In this document: positions 8,645 to 16,965 of the stretch, piece after piece | How the letters are laid out: the number at the start of each line of letters is the position of its first letter | Position numbering within the stretch: position 1 is the stretch's first letter | Assembly: GCA_016214695.1 (NCBI GenBank) | Contig: JACRNY010000001.1 | Location: 186,001 to 250,000 of the forward strand | DNA: 64,000 nucleotides | Direction of reading: 5' to 3' | DNA from: Nitrosomonadales bacterium | GTDB lineage: Bacteria > Pseudomonadota > Gammaproteobacteria > Burkholderiales > Gallionellaceae | The notes under the pieces: model-generated | What the model saw: the letters and a program-made list of their open reading frames with translations, nothing else | The model's database searches: none | Told to the model about the DNA's origin: nothing | Position numbers and translations under genes: made by a program

Positions 8645-9162
8645 GCGCTTGCTTGAAATCCGCATCGCGGGGATTCACACTGATCGAACTGATGATCAGC
8701 GTCGCCCTGCTGGCCTTGTTGCTCGGCATCGCCGTGCCGAATTTCCAGACATGGGCCCTCAACGCTCAGGTCCGCAACGCAGCCGAGTCCGTCGCCAACG
8801 GATTGCAACGCGCCCGCGCGGAAGCGGTGGCGCGGAACACCGATGTCGAGTTCGTTCTGGGGGCGGATTCCTCCTGGACGGTCAAAGTTGTTGGCGACCT
8901 GACTCCGATCGAATCCAGAGCCAGCAGCGAGGGTTCCAAGAACGTCACTATCGAAGCGCTGGCTGCCGACCTGGCGACCGTTGCGACCACCATCACCTAT
9001 AACAATCTTGGCGGCGTGAAGCCGGCGGCGGATTCACTTACGCGGGTGAACGTGAGCATAAGCGGTGGCACCAGGATTCTGCGAGTGCAGGTCGGCACCG
9101 GCGGCAATGCCAGGATGTGCGACCCCACCCTGGCCACAGGCTCCAGCCCGCGCGCATGTTAA
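8638..9162 (+). CDS. fimT: Minor pilin FimT/GspH-like
   Basis: Pseudopilin of 174 residues with leader MLSACLKSASRG and mature start FTLIELMISVALLALLLGIA, followed by a GspH/FimT beta-rich domain (QRARAEAVARNTDVEFV). The chosen start is GTG at 8638 (TTG at 8641 is possible), with AAAGGAG at 8627-8633. An ATG at 8611 would lie before this ribosome site and is less likely. The gene overlaps the stop of the preceding pilin gene. FimT-type minor pilins help prime pilus assembly and in some species bind DNA; DNA binding here is not shown. Confidence 0.85.
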   Translation: MLSACLKSASRGFTLIELMISVALLALLLGIAVPNFQTWALNAQVRNAAESVANGLQRARAEAVARNTDVEFVLGADSSWTVKVVGDLTPIESRASSEGSKNVTIEALAADLATVATTITYNNLGGVKPAADSLTRVNVSISGGTRILRVQVGTGGNARMCDPTLATGSSPRAC

Positions 9163-9176
9163 TCGGAGAACAGATC

Positions 9177-9548
9177 ATGCACAGACCATCCATCCCCCAA
9201 TACGATCCCGCACAACGCGGCGTCGTCCTGATCGAAGCGTTGATCGCCATCCTGATCTTCTCGATAGGCATCCTGGGTATCGTGGGCATGCAGGCCAACA
9301 TGCTCAAGAACACCTCAGACTCGAAATTCCGTGCCGATGCCGCCTATATCGCCCAGCAAAGGATAGGCCTCATGTGGGCCGAACCGGACAACATCCTCAA
9401 CTATGTCCGCACCGACAACATCAATGAACTGCCCAATGGGCAAGTGACTGTCGTTCAACCTGCGATCGGGCAGTTCCAGGTGACGGTCTCCTGGCAGCAG
9501 CCGGGGGAAGCGGCGCACTCCTATACCACTCTGGCCTACATAAACTGA
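9177..9548 (+). CDS. pilV: Type IV pilus modification/minor pilin PilV
   Basis: Minor pilin of 123 residues. The leader ends QRG and the mature helix is VVLIEALIAILIFSIGILGIVGMQA, the classic PilV N-terminus with Glu5. The ATG at 9177 has GGAG upstream; earlier in-frame ATGs lack a leader of sensible length. PilV joins PilW, PilX and FimT/FimU in the priming complex at the pilus tip. It follows fimT by 14 bases. Confidence 0.88.
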   Translation: MHRPSIPQYDPAQRGVVLIEALIAILIFSIGILGIVGMQANMLKNTSDSKFRADAAYIAQQRIGLMWAEPDNILNYVRTDNINELPNGQVTVVQPAIGQFQVTVSWQQPGEAAHSYTTLAYIN

Positions 9549-9553
9549 ACATC

Positions 9554-10582
9554 ATGCCTACCAATCACTATCGCCTTCCAGCGCAACGGCCCGCAGCCGG
9601 ATTCTCCCTGATCGAGATCCTGATCGGTTTGGCCATCGGCATGCTCGCCACAGTGGTCATCATGCAAGTCTTGTCAGTCTTTGAAGCACAAAAGAGCACG
9701 ACCACCGGCACAGCCGATGCGCAGACCAACGGCAGCATCGCGCTCTACAACATAAGCCGGGACATGCAGATGGCCGGTTACCCGTTGATGCCCACATCCG
9801 GCTCGCCATTCAATTGCACGGCATTCACCATCCTCAGTCCCGGCATCACGGACGTGTTCCCGGTCTTGATCAACGATAGCGACAGCGTCAATGGCACCAG
9901 CGATTCGATCACCATTCGCTATGGCGGATCAGGCATGGGCGGCGTTCCCTCCAAGATCACGGCCGGACCGGTAGGCAACGATGTGACCCTGGAAAGCAAT
10001 TTCGGATGCCAGGCAGGCGACCTCACGCTAGCCATCGACGGCACCAATTGCGCAATCTCGACCGCCAGCGCGGTAGCCGCTCCCCCTGCCACCAGTGTGA
10101 CGCTGAATGATCCGACCGGAGCCGTCGACGGTGCGCAACTGTCCTGCCTGGGAAAATGGAGTGAGATCACCTATCAGGTCAGCAACGGTACCCTGACACG
10201 CCGGGACACCAAGGACTCTGCCGCATTCGTCCCCAGCGTACCGGATGTCGTCAGTCTCCAGGCGCAATATGGAGTCTCCGCCACAGCAGCCTCGAACCAG
10301 GTCACCGAATGGGTCGATGCGACCGGCGGCACCTGGGCGGTACCTTCTGTCGCCGACCGTAAACGCATCAAGGCCGTTCGTGTCGCGGTCATCGCACGCA
10401 ACGCCAAGATGGAGATAAACAATGTGACGGCCGCCGTGACCTCCTGGACCGGAAGCGCTTCCGACCCGGCACCGACCGTGGATCTGAGCACTTACCAGGA
10501 CTGGCAGAAGTACCGGTATCGGGTGTTCGACACCATCATCCCCTTGCGCAACGTGATCTGGTCGAGAGGTGTACTGCTATGA
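9554..10582 (+). CDS. pilW: Minor pilin PilW
   Basis: 342-residue PilW-family protein. The leader ends RPAAG before FSLIEILIGLAIGMLATVVIMQV, followed by QTNGSIALYNISRDMQMAGYPL, the conserved PilW segment. A long beta-rich Ser/Thr/Ala region follows. The stop overlaps the pilX start by four bases (ATGA), so synthesis is probably coupled. It acts in the envelope as part of the minor-pilin tip complex with PilV, PilX and PilY1. Confidence 0.88.
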   Translation: MPTNHYRLPAQRPAAGFSLIEILIGLAIGMLATVVIMQVLSVFEAQKSTTTGTADAQTNGSIALYNISRDMQMAGYPLMPTSGSPFNCTAFTILSPGITDVFPVLINDSDSVNGTSDSITIRYGGSGMGGVPSKITAGPVGNDVTLESNFGCQAGDLTLAIDGTNCAISTASAVAAPPATSVTLNDPTGAVDGAQLSCLGKWSEITYQVSNGTLTRRDTKDSAAFVPSVPDVVSLQAQYGVSATAASNQVTEWVDATGGTWAVPSVADRKRIKAVRVAVIARNAKMEINNVTAAVTSWTGSASDPAPTVDLSTYQDWQKYRYRVFDTIIPLRNVIWSRGVLL

Positions 10583-11220
10583 GATCAGCCCCCTTCCGTT
10601 TCGAACGCCTGAAGATGCTGAAGCAGCAAGGCGTGGTGCTATTCTTCGCATTGGTGGCATTGCTGGCCATGTCGCTGGCCGCTGTAGCCCTGATACGCTC
10701 TGTAGATACCAGCACCATGATCGCCGGCAATCTGGCGTTCAAGCAGGCCGCCACGCGTTCCGGCGATGCCGGGATCGATGCCGCCATCGGCTGGCTGCAG
10801 GCCACCCAGCTCGCCAATGCCAGCTTGAACGTCTTTGCAGATGCCACCCATCCTTTCAATATCACCGACACCGCCACCAGGCCCGGGTATCACTCCAGTA
10901 TCGATCCTGCGCTAAGCCTCACCGCCGCTGCCACATGGAACGCCGCCAACAGCAGGACTCTGGCTACAGACGCCACCGGAAACACTGTGAGCTACATCAT
11001 CCAGCGGATGTGCCGCACTCGAGACGCGGTGGTGCCAGCGGCAGGCTGCCTGTACGGGATCGACCCGAGCAACCCGAATCCGACCAGCATCCCGCTCCCA
11101 TCGGACATCTGCGATGGCTTGGGCTGCCCTCCTGCCGGGCAAAGCCCCATCTTCCGCATCACCGCCAGAACACTGGGGTTGAAAAACTCCGTCAGCTACG
11201 TACAAGTATTCGTCAATTAG
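10579..11220 (+). CDS. pilX: Minor pilin PilX
   Basis: 213-residue PilX family protein. Its leader ends KQQG and the mature N-terminus is VVLFFALVALLAMSLAAVALIRSVD. The Glu5 typical of pilins is absent, as is usual for the PilX/GspK-like class. The segment STMIAGNLAFKQAATRSGDAGI is conserved in the family. The stop codon overlaps the ribosome-binding site of pilY1. The predicted role is to connect PilY1 to the minor-pilin complex. Confidence 0.87.
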   Translation: MRSAPFRFERLKMLKQQGVVLFFALVALLAMSLAAVALIRSVDTSTMIAGNLAFKQAATRSGDAGIDAAIGWLQATQLANASLNVFADATHPFNITDTATRPGYHSSIDPALSLTAAATWNAANSRTLATDATGNTVSYIIQRMCRTRDAVVPAAGCLYGIDPSNPNPTSIPLPSDICDGLGCPPAGQSPIFRITARTLGLKNSVSYVQVFVN

Positions 11221-11229
11221 GAGGCTCGC

Positions 11230-14200
11230 ATGAAAATGCATTCTGAAAGTCACTCTATCCCTCGCACCCTGTCTGGCTTGATGCTTGCTGCAGGGCTTGC
11301 GCTGCCGTTGACGTCTCTGGCTGCCTCCATCTCGCTGGCGACGACGCCACTGGCAACATCGACCACCTCCACGGTGAAACCCAACGTGATGTTCATACTG
11401 GACGACTCGACCAGTATGGAGTGGGACTACATGCCGGACTGGGCTGACGACAACCATCCGGTCTCGGCCACTGCCACCAGTTACAAGAATTTTCCCGAAC
11501 TCTTCAGGAACGGCGGTTTCAACGCTGTCGCCTACAACCCGGCGATCACCTACACGCCACCGGTCCTTTACAACGCGGATGGCACGCTGAACACCACCAC
11601 CTACCCCAACATCGGCTCCCCGTGGACGAGCGTGAAAGATGATGCCTACGGCATCCAGTCGACCGCCACCAGCAATCTGGTCGGCAATGCTTCCTATTAC
11701 GTCTTCATCCCGGGAGAATATTGCTCGTCGGACAAGATGAATAGCTGCGTGACCGCCACGGCGCCGACGACAGTAGGCGGCATTTATTACTATAAACCGG
11801 CCACCGTGCGCTGGTGCAACAGCGCAGCCCTGACCACTTGCCAGAGCATCAACAACACCACCTACAAATACCCGCGCTATCCGAAGCCAGCCAGTGCCAC
11901 CATCAAGGTGACCAGTTCCTCCGCGACCGCCACGGTCACCCAGATCACTGTCAACGGCCAGAACATCATGTCAGGCGCTGCTGTCGGCAGCACCACCCAA
12001 TCCATCACGGCGACCAACATCAGGGACAAGATCAATGCCTGCACCGCCGCCATCACCGGCAGCTGCACCGTGGCAGGCTACAGCGCCACCATCTATCCGG
12101 GCTTGACCACAACCGTGGTCATCAATGCCCCGGCAGGGAGCGGCGCGATCACCTATACCCCGGTCAAATCCGGCACCGCCACCACCACCATCACGGCGTT
12201 CAGCGGCTACGCCCCGGGCTCGCTCCTGTACACCAATATCGTCTCCACCACGACCAGCTATCCCTATCCCGGCTCGGCCACCAAGGCCTCTACCCGTACC
12301 GACTGCGCCGGCACGACCTGTACCTACACCGAGGAGATGACCAATTACGCCAACTGGTGGACGTATTACCATACCCGTATGCAGGCGATGAAGACCTCGG
12401 TGAGCCGGGCCTTCCAGACGCTGGACAATCGCTTCCGCGTGGGGTTTTCCACCATCAGCTACACCGGCGCAACCGATGGCACCGACTTTCTGGGCAACAA
12501 CACCTTCGAGCTGGCACACAAGAACAGCTGGTTCACCAAGCTGTTCTCCACCTCCCCCAGGAGCAGTTCCGGCGGCATCCAGTACACCCCGCTGCGCGGC
12601 GCACTGTCCAAGTCTGGACGCTACTACGGCAAGAAACTCACCGGCCAGGTGGATCCGGTGCAGTACTCCTGCCAGCAGAACTTCACCATCCTTTCCACGG
12701 ACGGTTACTGGAATACGGACTCCGAAACGGCCAGCTACAAAAACCTTAACCTGTCCGGCGGCCTGATCGGCAACCTGGACGGCACCGGCACCGCACGCCC
12801 GATGTACGAAGGCCCCACCGCGACCTCCGGCAGCCTGGCCGATATCGCCAAGTATTATTACGACACGGATCTGCGCACCAGCACCCTGACCAACTGCACC
12901 GGCGGGACCAGCACCGACTTCCCGTCCGGCAATCCGGATGTCTGTACGAACAACGTGTTCGTCAGCCCGTCCGACAGCAACGTCCAGCAACACATGACCA
13001 CCTTCACCATGGGGCTGGGTGCCGACGGTACGCTGGTCTACACCTCCGATTACGATACGGCCACGTCGGGAGATTTCTATAACCTGAAGGAAGCCTTGGG
13101 AACTCCCACGGCGAACTGGCCCGACCCGATAACCTACACTGCGGGCGAGCGCATCGACGATCTCTGGCATGCCGCGGTCAACGGCAAGGGGACATACTTC
13201 AGTGCAAGCAACCCGAGCCAGATCATCACCGGCCTCAACAAGGCCCTTTCCGCCATCACCGCCAAACTGGGTTCCGCTGCTGCTGCCGCCACCAGTACGC
13301 TGAACCCGGTCGCGGGCAACAACTTCGCCTATGTCGCCAGTTACACCACCGTAAAGTGGACCGGCAACCTTGAGTCGCGCAGCATCGACACGGACACCGG
13401 CATAGTCAGCGAGACCGCGACCTGGTGCGTGGAGAACATCAAGGCGGAGACCTGTGCATCGCCGGGCGTCGTCGTCGCCGACACCAGCGGCTCCAGCACC
13501 GTGTACAACTGCGTGGTTTCCGGATCCACCTCTGCAACCTGTACCGCTCCCGGGGTGTTCGACGTAGTCACATCGGAGTGCGTGACGCAGATCGCCAATT
13601 CCTGCACCGGCAGCATGCCCGGCAAGGTGGGCCAATACACCGACACCCGCAACATCTACACGGCAAACAACGCAGGCACTGCGCTGACGCCTTTCGATGC
13701 CGCCTATGCCACAGCCAACCCGACGAATTTCGCCGCCGCTCATATCAACGGTCTCAACCAGTGGGGCAGCCTGTCTCTCCCGCAACAAGTGGCGGCCGAA
13801 GGTGTGAACCTGATCAATTATCTGCGTGGCCAGAACGGTTATGAGATGCGCGCCTCCAATCCCAGCCTCGACCAGATCTACCGCGCGCGCGAAGCCGTTC
13901 TGGGCGATGCGCTGGAATCGCAGCCTTCTTTCATCAGCAAGCCGGTGTTCAGCTATCCCTACCCCGGGTACAGCGACTACAAGACCGCGCAAGCCAGCCG
14001 GGCAGGCTCCGTCTTCATGGGGGCGAACGACGGCATGATGCACGCCTTCAATGCCAGCACCGGCGCCGAGCGTTGGGCCTATGTGCCCACCATGGTGATC
14101 CCCAATATGTGGAAGCTCGCCAGTACCAACTACAGCACCTCGCACACCAACTTCATCAACGGCAGCCCGATCATCTCGGATGTGTGCACAGCCAATTGCA

Positions 14201-15420
14201 CGAACAGCGCAACGGCAGTGTGGAAGACCATCCTGGTGTCAGGCCTGAATGGCGGCGGTCGCGGCTATTTCGCCCTGGATATCACCATTCCGGACTCGCC
14301 GGTCCTGTTGTGGGAATTCACCCCCAGCACAGTCAGCAGTACCAGCACCGGCACCGGCATCAGAAAAGACGATGATCTCGGCTTCAGCTACGGTCGTCCC
14401 GTCATCGCCAGAAAGGCCGACGGCACCTGGGTCGTGCTGGTCACTTCGGGTTACAACAACACCAGCCCGGGCACCGGCAAAGGCTTCCTGTATGTACTCA
14501 ATGCCGGCAGCGGCGTCATCATCAGCAAGATCGCCACCGGCGTCGGCAGTACGACCACACCGAGCGGCCTTGGCCAGATCGCTGTATGGAACGACGAGTC
14601 CTCGGGCAACAAAGCCGGCTATATCTACGGCGGCGACCTGCTCGGCAATCTCTGGCGCTTCGACATCAACAGCAGCACTGCCGCCGCCATCGGCACAGGA
14701 TCGGTCCTGAAATTCGCCACGCTCTTTTCTGATGCGGCGGGAACTCTGCCCCAGCCGATCACCACGACACCCATCCTGGCAACTGTCGCCACTAAGCGGG
14801 TCGTCATCGTCGGCACCGGGAAATATCTGGAGCAGAGCGACCTGATCGACACTCAACGACAAAGTCTGTACGCCATCAAGGACGATAATGCCACGACAAC
14901 ACTGGTCAACCCGCGTACGCAGACAGTGGCGCCGAAGATGATCCAGCAGACCATCACCCAGAACGGGTCGGTCCGTGAACAAGCCACCTCGAACACCGTC
15001 GATTTCAGTGTGGATCGCGGCTGGTACATCGATTTCCCTGACGGCGGTACAGGTGGCGATGGTTCCGAGCGGATGAACATCGACGGCCGTCTGGTGCAGG
15101 GGACACTGATCATCCCCACCATCGTTCCGTCTTCCACCGTTTGCTCGCCGGGTGGTTATGGCTGGCTCAATTATTTCGACTACCAGGACGGCAGCCCCAC
15201 TACAGACAGCACGACAGCGGGTTCCACCAACATCAAAGTCTCGGTGAAATACGACACCACCATCGTCGGTATCAATGTCATCTATATCGCGGGTAAACCG
15301 GTCGTCGAAGTCGTGACTTCCAACAATCCGACCCCCACCAAAGAGGGGGCTGTGCTCTTCCGTGGACCACCAGGAAAATTCACCGGGAACAGGGGACTAT
15401 GGCGTGAGATATTGCAATAG
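11230..15420 (+). CDS. pilY1: Type IV pilus tip adhesin/assembly protein PilY1
   Basis: Large exported protein of 1396 residues. A signal peptide (about 1-32) precedes a von Willebrand A-like domain with the metal-site motif DxSxS (Asp58-Ser60-Ser62, in FILDDSTSM). The conserved ANWWTYYHTRMQAMKT segment follows, then a C-terminal PilC-type beta-propeller (GANDGMMHAFN, GYFALDI, LGFSYGRPVI, GYIYGGDLLGNLWRFD). AGGAGG at 11219-11224 gives a strong ribosome site. Two unusual insertions are visible: a Ser/Thr-rich domain (about 223-328) inside the vWA part, and a Cys-rich stretch (Cys733-Cys792) before the propeller. PilY1 regulates pilus extension and retraction and adheres to surfaces; the ligand here is unknown. 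Confidence 0.93.
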   Translation: MKMHSESHSIPRTLSGLMLAAGLALPLTSLAASISLATTPLATSTTSTVKPNVMFILDDSTSMEWDYMPDWADDNHPVSATATSYKNFPELFRNGGFNAVAYNPAITYTPPVLYNADGTLNTTTYPNIGSPWTSVKDDAYGIQSTATSNLVGNASYYVFIPGEYCSSDKMNSCVTATAPTTVGGIYYYKPATVRWCNSAALTTCQSINNTTYKYPRYPKPASATIKVTSSSATATVTQITVNGQNIMSGAAVGSTTQSITATNIRDKINACTAAITGSCTVAGYSATIYPGLTTTVVINAPAGSGAITYTPVKSGTATTTITAFSGYAPGSLLYTNIVSTTTSYPYPGSATKASTRTDCAGTTCTYTEEMTNYANWWTYYHTRMQAMKTSVSRAFQTLDNRFRVGFSTISYTGATDGTDFLGNNTFELAHKNSWFTKLFSTSPRSSSGGIQYTPLRGALSKSGRYYGKKLTGQVDPVQYSCQQNFTILSTDGYWNTDSETASYKNLNLSGGLIGNLDGTGTARPMYEGPTATSGSLADIAKYYYDTDLRTSTLTNCTGGTSTDFPSGNPDVCTNNVFVSPSDSNVQQHMTTFTMGLGADGTLVYTSDYDTATSGDFYNLKEALGTPTANWPDPITYTAGERIDDLWHAAVNGKGTYFSASNPSQIITGLNKALSAITAKLGSAAAAATSTLNPVAGNNFAYVASYTTVKWTGNLESRSIDTDTGIVSETATWCVENIKAETCASPGVVVADTSGSSTVYNCVVSGSTSATCTAPGVFDVVTSECVTQIANSCTGSMPGKVGQYTDTRNIYTANNAGTALTPFDAAYATANPTNFAAAHINGLNQWGSLSLPQQVAAEGVNLINYLRGQNGYEMRASNPSLDQIYRAREAVLGDALESQPSFISKPVFSYPYPGYSDYKTAQASRAGSVFMGANDGMMHAFNASTGAERWAYVPTMVIPNMWKLASTNYSTSHTNFINGSPIISDVCTANCTNSATAVWKTILVSGLNGGGRGYFALDITIPDSPVLLWEFTPSTVSSTSTGTGIRKDDDLGFSYGRPVIARKADGTWVVLVTSGYNNTSPGTGKGFLYVLNAGSGVIISKIATGVGSTTTPSGLGQIAVWNDESSGNKAGYIYGGDLLGNLWRFDINSSTAAAIGTGSVLKFATLFSDAAGTLPQPITTTPILATVATKRVVIVGTGKYLEQSDLIDTQRQSLYAIKDDNATTTLVNPRTQTVAPKMIQQTITQNGSVREQATSNTVDFSVDRGWYIDFPDGGTGGDGSERMNIDGRLVQGTLIIPTIVPSSTVCSPGGYGWLNYFDYQDGSPTTDSTTAGSTNIKVSVKYDTTIVGINVIYIAGKPVVEVVTSNNPTPTKEGAVLFRGPPGKFTGNRGLWREILQ

Positions 15421-15441
15421 CATCTTGTGATGTCCCACATG

Positions 15442-15467
15442 AAAGCGGCCTCCGGGCCGCTTTCTGT
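15442..15467 (+). terminator. Intrinsic terminator after pilY1
   Basis: Stem AAAGCGGCC / GGCCGCTTT with a 4-base loop is followed by TCTGTTTG on the plus strand, 21 bases after the pilY1 stop. It ends the minor-pilin operon. The remaining bases up to the ispH stop show nothing recognisable. Confidence 0.8.
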
Positions 15468-15572
15468 TTGGCACTCAACAATCTGCCGAGACACCCCCTC
15501 CCTGGCAGAAAGGTCAGGCGAAATTCAGCAATATCGGAAAAAGGAAACTGCCAGAGATTCCAGAGAGGGATA

Positions 15573-16508
15573 TCAGCGCGAGGGATTCTCGCTCAACGAC
15601 TTCGGCAAGGGGAACACCACATTCTCCTGTATCCCCTCTGCTTCCTGCACACTGGCCGCGCCCAGTTCCTTCAGCCGCGCGATGACTTCCTGTACCAGCA
15701 CTTCTGGTGCAGACGCACCGGCAGTGATACCGACACGCGGCTTGTTCTGCAGCCACTCCGGTTTGAGTTCGCCGGCATTGTCGATCAGATAAGCCGGGAT
15801 ACCCAGGTTCTTCGCCACCTCTCTCAAGCGGTTGGAGTTGGAGCTGTTGGGAGAACCGACCACGAGCACGAGGTCGCACTGCGCGGCCAGCAGCTTGACC
15901 GAATCCTGGCGGTTCTGCGTGGCGTAGCAGATGTCGTCCTTGCGCGGGCCGGTGATGAATGGGAAACGGGTCTTGAGTGCGCTGATAATCGTGCTGGCGT
16001 CGTCCACCGACAACGTGGTCTGCGTCACGTAAGCCAGGTTCTGTTCGTCCTGCACCTCCAGCTTCGCGACATCCTCCGGCGATTCGACCAGATACATGCC
16101 GCCCTCGCTCTGCCCCATGGTGCCTTCGACTTCGGGGTGGCCCTTGTGGCCGATCATGATGATCTCCTTGCCCTGCTGGCGCATGCGCGAGACTTCGATG
16201 TGCACCTTGGTCACCAGCGGGCAGGTGGCGTCGAACACCGTCAGGTTGCGCGCTTCAGCCTCGCGCCGCACAGATTGCGGCACGCCGTGCGCGCTGAAGA
16301 TGAGGATGCTGCCGGGCGGCACATCAGAAAGGTTCTCGATGAACACCGCACCCTTGGCCTTCAGTCCCTCCACCACGAACTTGTTGTGTACCACCTCGTG
16401 GCGCACATAGATGGGCGCACCGTGCAGTTCCAGTGCGCGTTCGACGATGGCGATGGCACGGTCCACGCCGGCGCAGAATCCGCGCGGGTTAGCGAGCAGC
16501 AGCTTCAT
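15573..16508 (-). CDS. ispH: 4-hydroxy-3-methylbut-2-enyl diphosphate reductase
   Basis: IspH is the last enzyme of the MEP isoprenoid pathway and reduces HMBPP to IPP and DMAPP with a 4Fe-4S cluster. 311 residues. The three cluster cysteines are visible in [19 protein letters not shown] and [11 protein letters not shown] with its preceding [17 protein letters not shown] and AHGVP are conserved active-site segments. The ATG before KLLLANPRG was chosen; upstream codons lack family similarity. It overlaps the end of lspA by 20 bases, giving the familiar order ribF-ileS-lspA-ispH. Confidence 0.97.
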   Translation of the reverse strand: MKLLLANPRGFCAGVDRAIAIVERALELHGAPIYVRHEVVHNKFVVEGLKAKGAVFIENLSDVPPGSILIFSAHGVPQSVRREAEARNLTVFDATCPLVTKVHIEVSRMRQQGKEIIMIGHKGHPEVEGTMGQSEGGMYLVESPEDVAKLEVQDEQNLAYVTQTTLSVDDASTIISALKTRFPFITGPRKDDICYATQNRQDSVKLLAAQCDLVLVVGSPNSSNSNRLREVAKNLGIPAYLIDNAGELKPEWLQNKPRVGITAGASAPEVLVQEVIARLKELGAASVQEAEGIQENVVFPLPKSLSENPSR

Positions 16509-16965
16509 GTTGTTTACCTTTGAAACCATCCCAGATGAGCAAAGCGGCACCGCAGGTGATGGCGGAGTCGGCCACATTGAAGGCAGCAAAGTGATAGCCC
16601 GCCCAGTGGAAGTCGAGGAAATCCACCACATAACCGTAGGCGATGCGATCGATCAGATTGCCCAATGCCCCGCCAAGGATGAATGCCAGCGCGAAACTGA
16701 ACAGCTTCTCCTGCTGGTGTTTACGCAACAGCCAGACGATCCACACCGAGGCGACGATGGCGATGATGCTGAACAGCCAGCGCTGCATGCCGCCCGCATC
16801 GCTGAGAAAACTGAACGCCGCACCGGTGTTGTGCGCCAGAACCAGATTGAAGAACGATGTCACCGCCATGCTTTCGCCATAGACGAAATGACTGTTGATC
16901 GCCGCCTTGCTCAACTGGTCGAGCACGATGACGACCACGGCGAGCAGCAGCCAGCGCTTAAGCAT
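16489..16965 (-). CDS. lspA: Lipoprotein signal peptidase (signal peptidase II)
   Basis: Inner-membrane aspartic peptidase of 158 residues that cleaves prolipoprotein signal peptides. Four membrane helices are visible. The conserved boxes include [27 protein letters not shown], the catalytic Asp115 in GYVVDFLD and Asp133 in FNVADSAI. It overlaps the stop of ileS by 8 bases and the start of ispH by 20, so translation is probably coupled. Confidence 0.97.
   Translation of the reverse strand: MLKRWLLLAVVVIVLDQLSKAAINSHFVYGESMAVTSFFNLVLAHNTGAAFSFLSDAGGMQRWLFSIIAIVASVWIVWLLRKHQQEKLFSFALAFILGGALGNLIDRIAYGYVVDFLDFHWAGYHFAAFNVADSAITCGAALLIWDGFKGKQHEAAAR

Noticed and set aside
11971-14145. Long minus-strand frame opposite pilY1
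   Set aside because: Antisense to a confident PilY1 gene; Gly/Val/Arg/Ala-rich with no motif.
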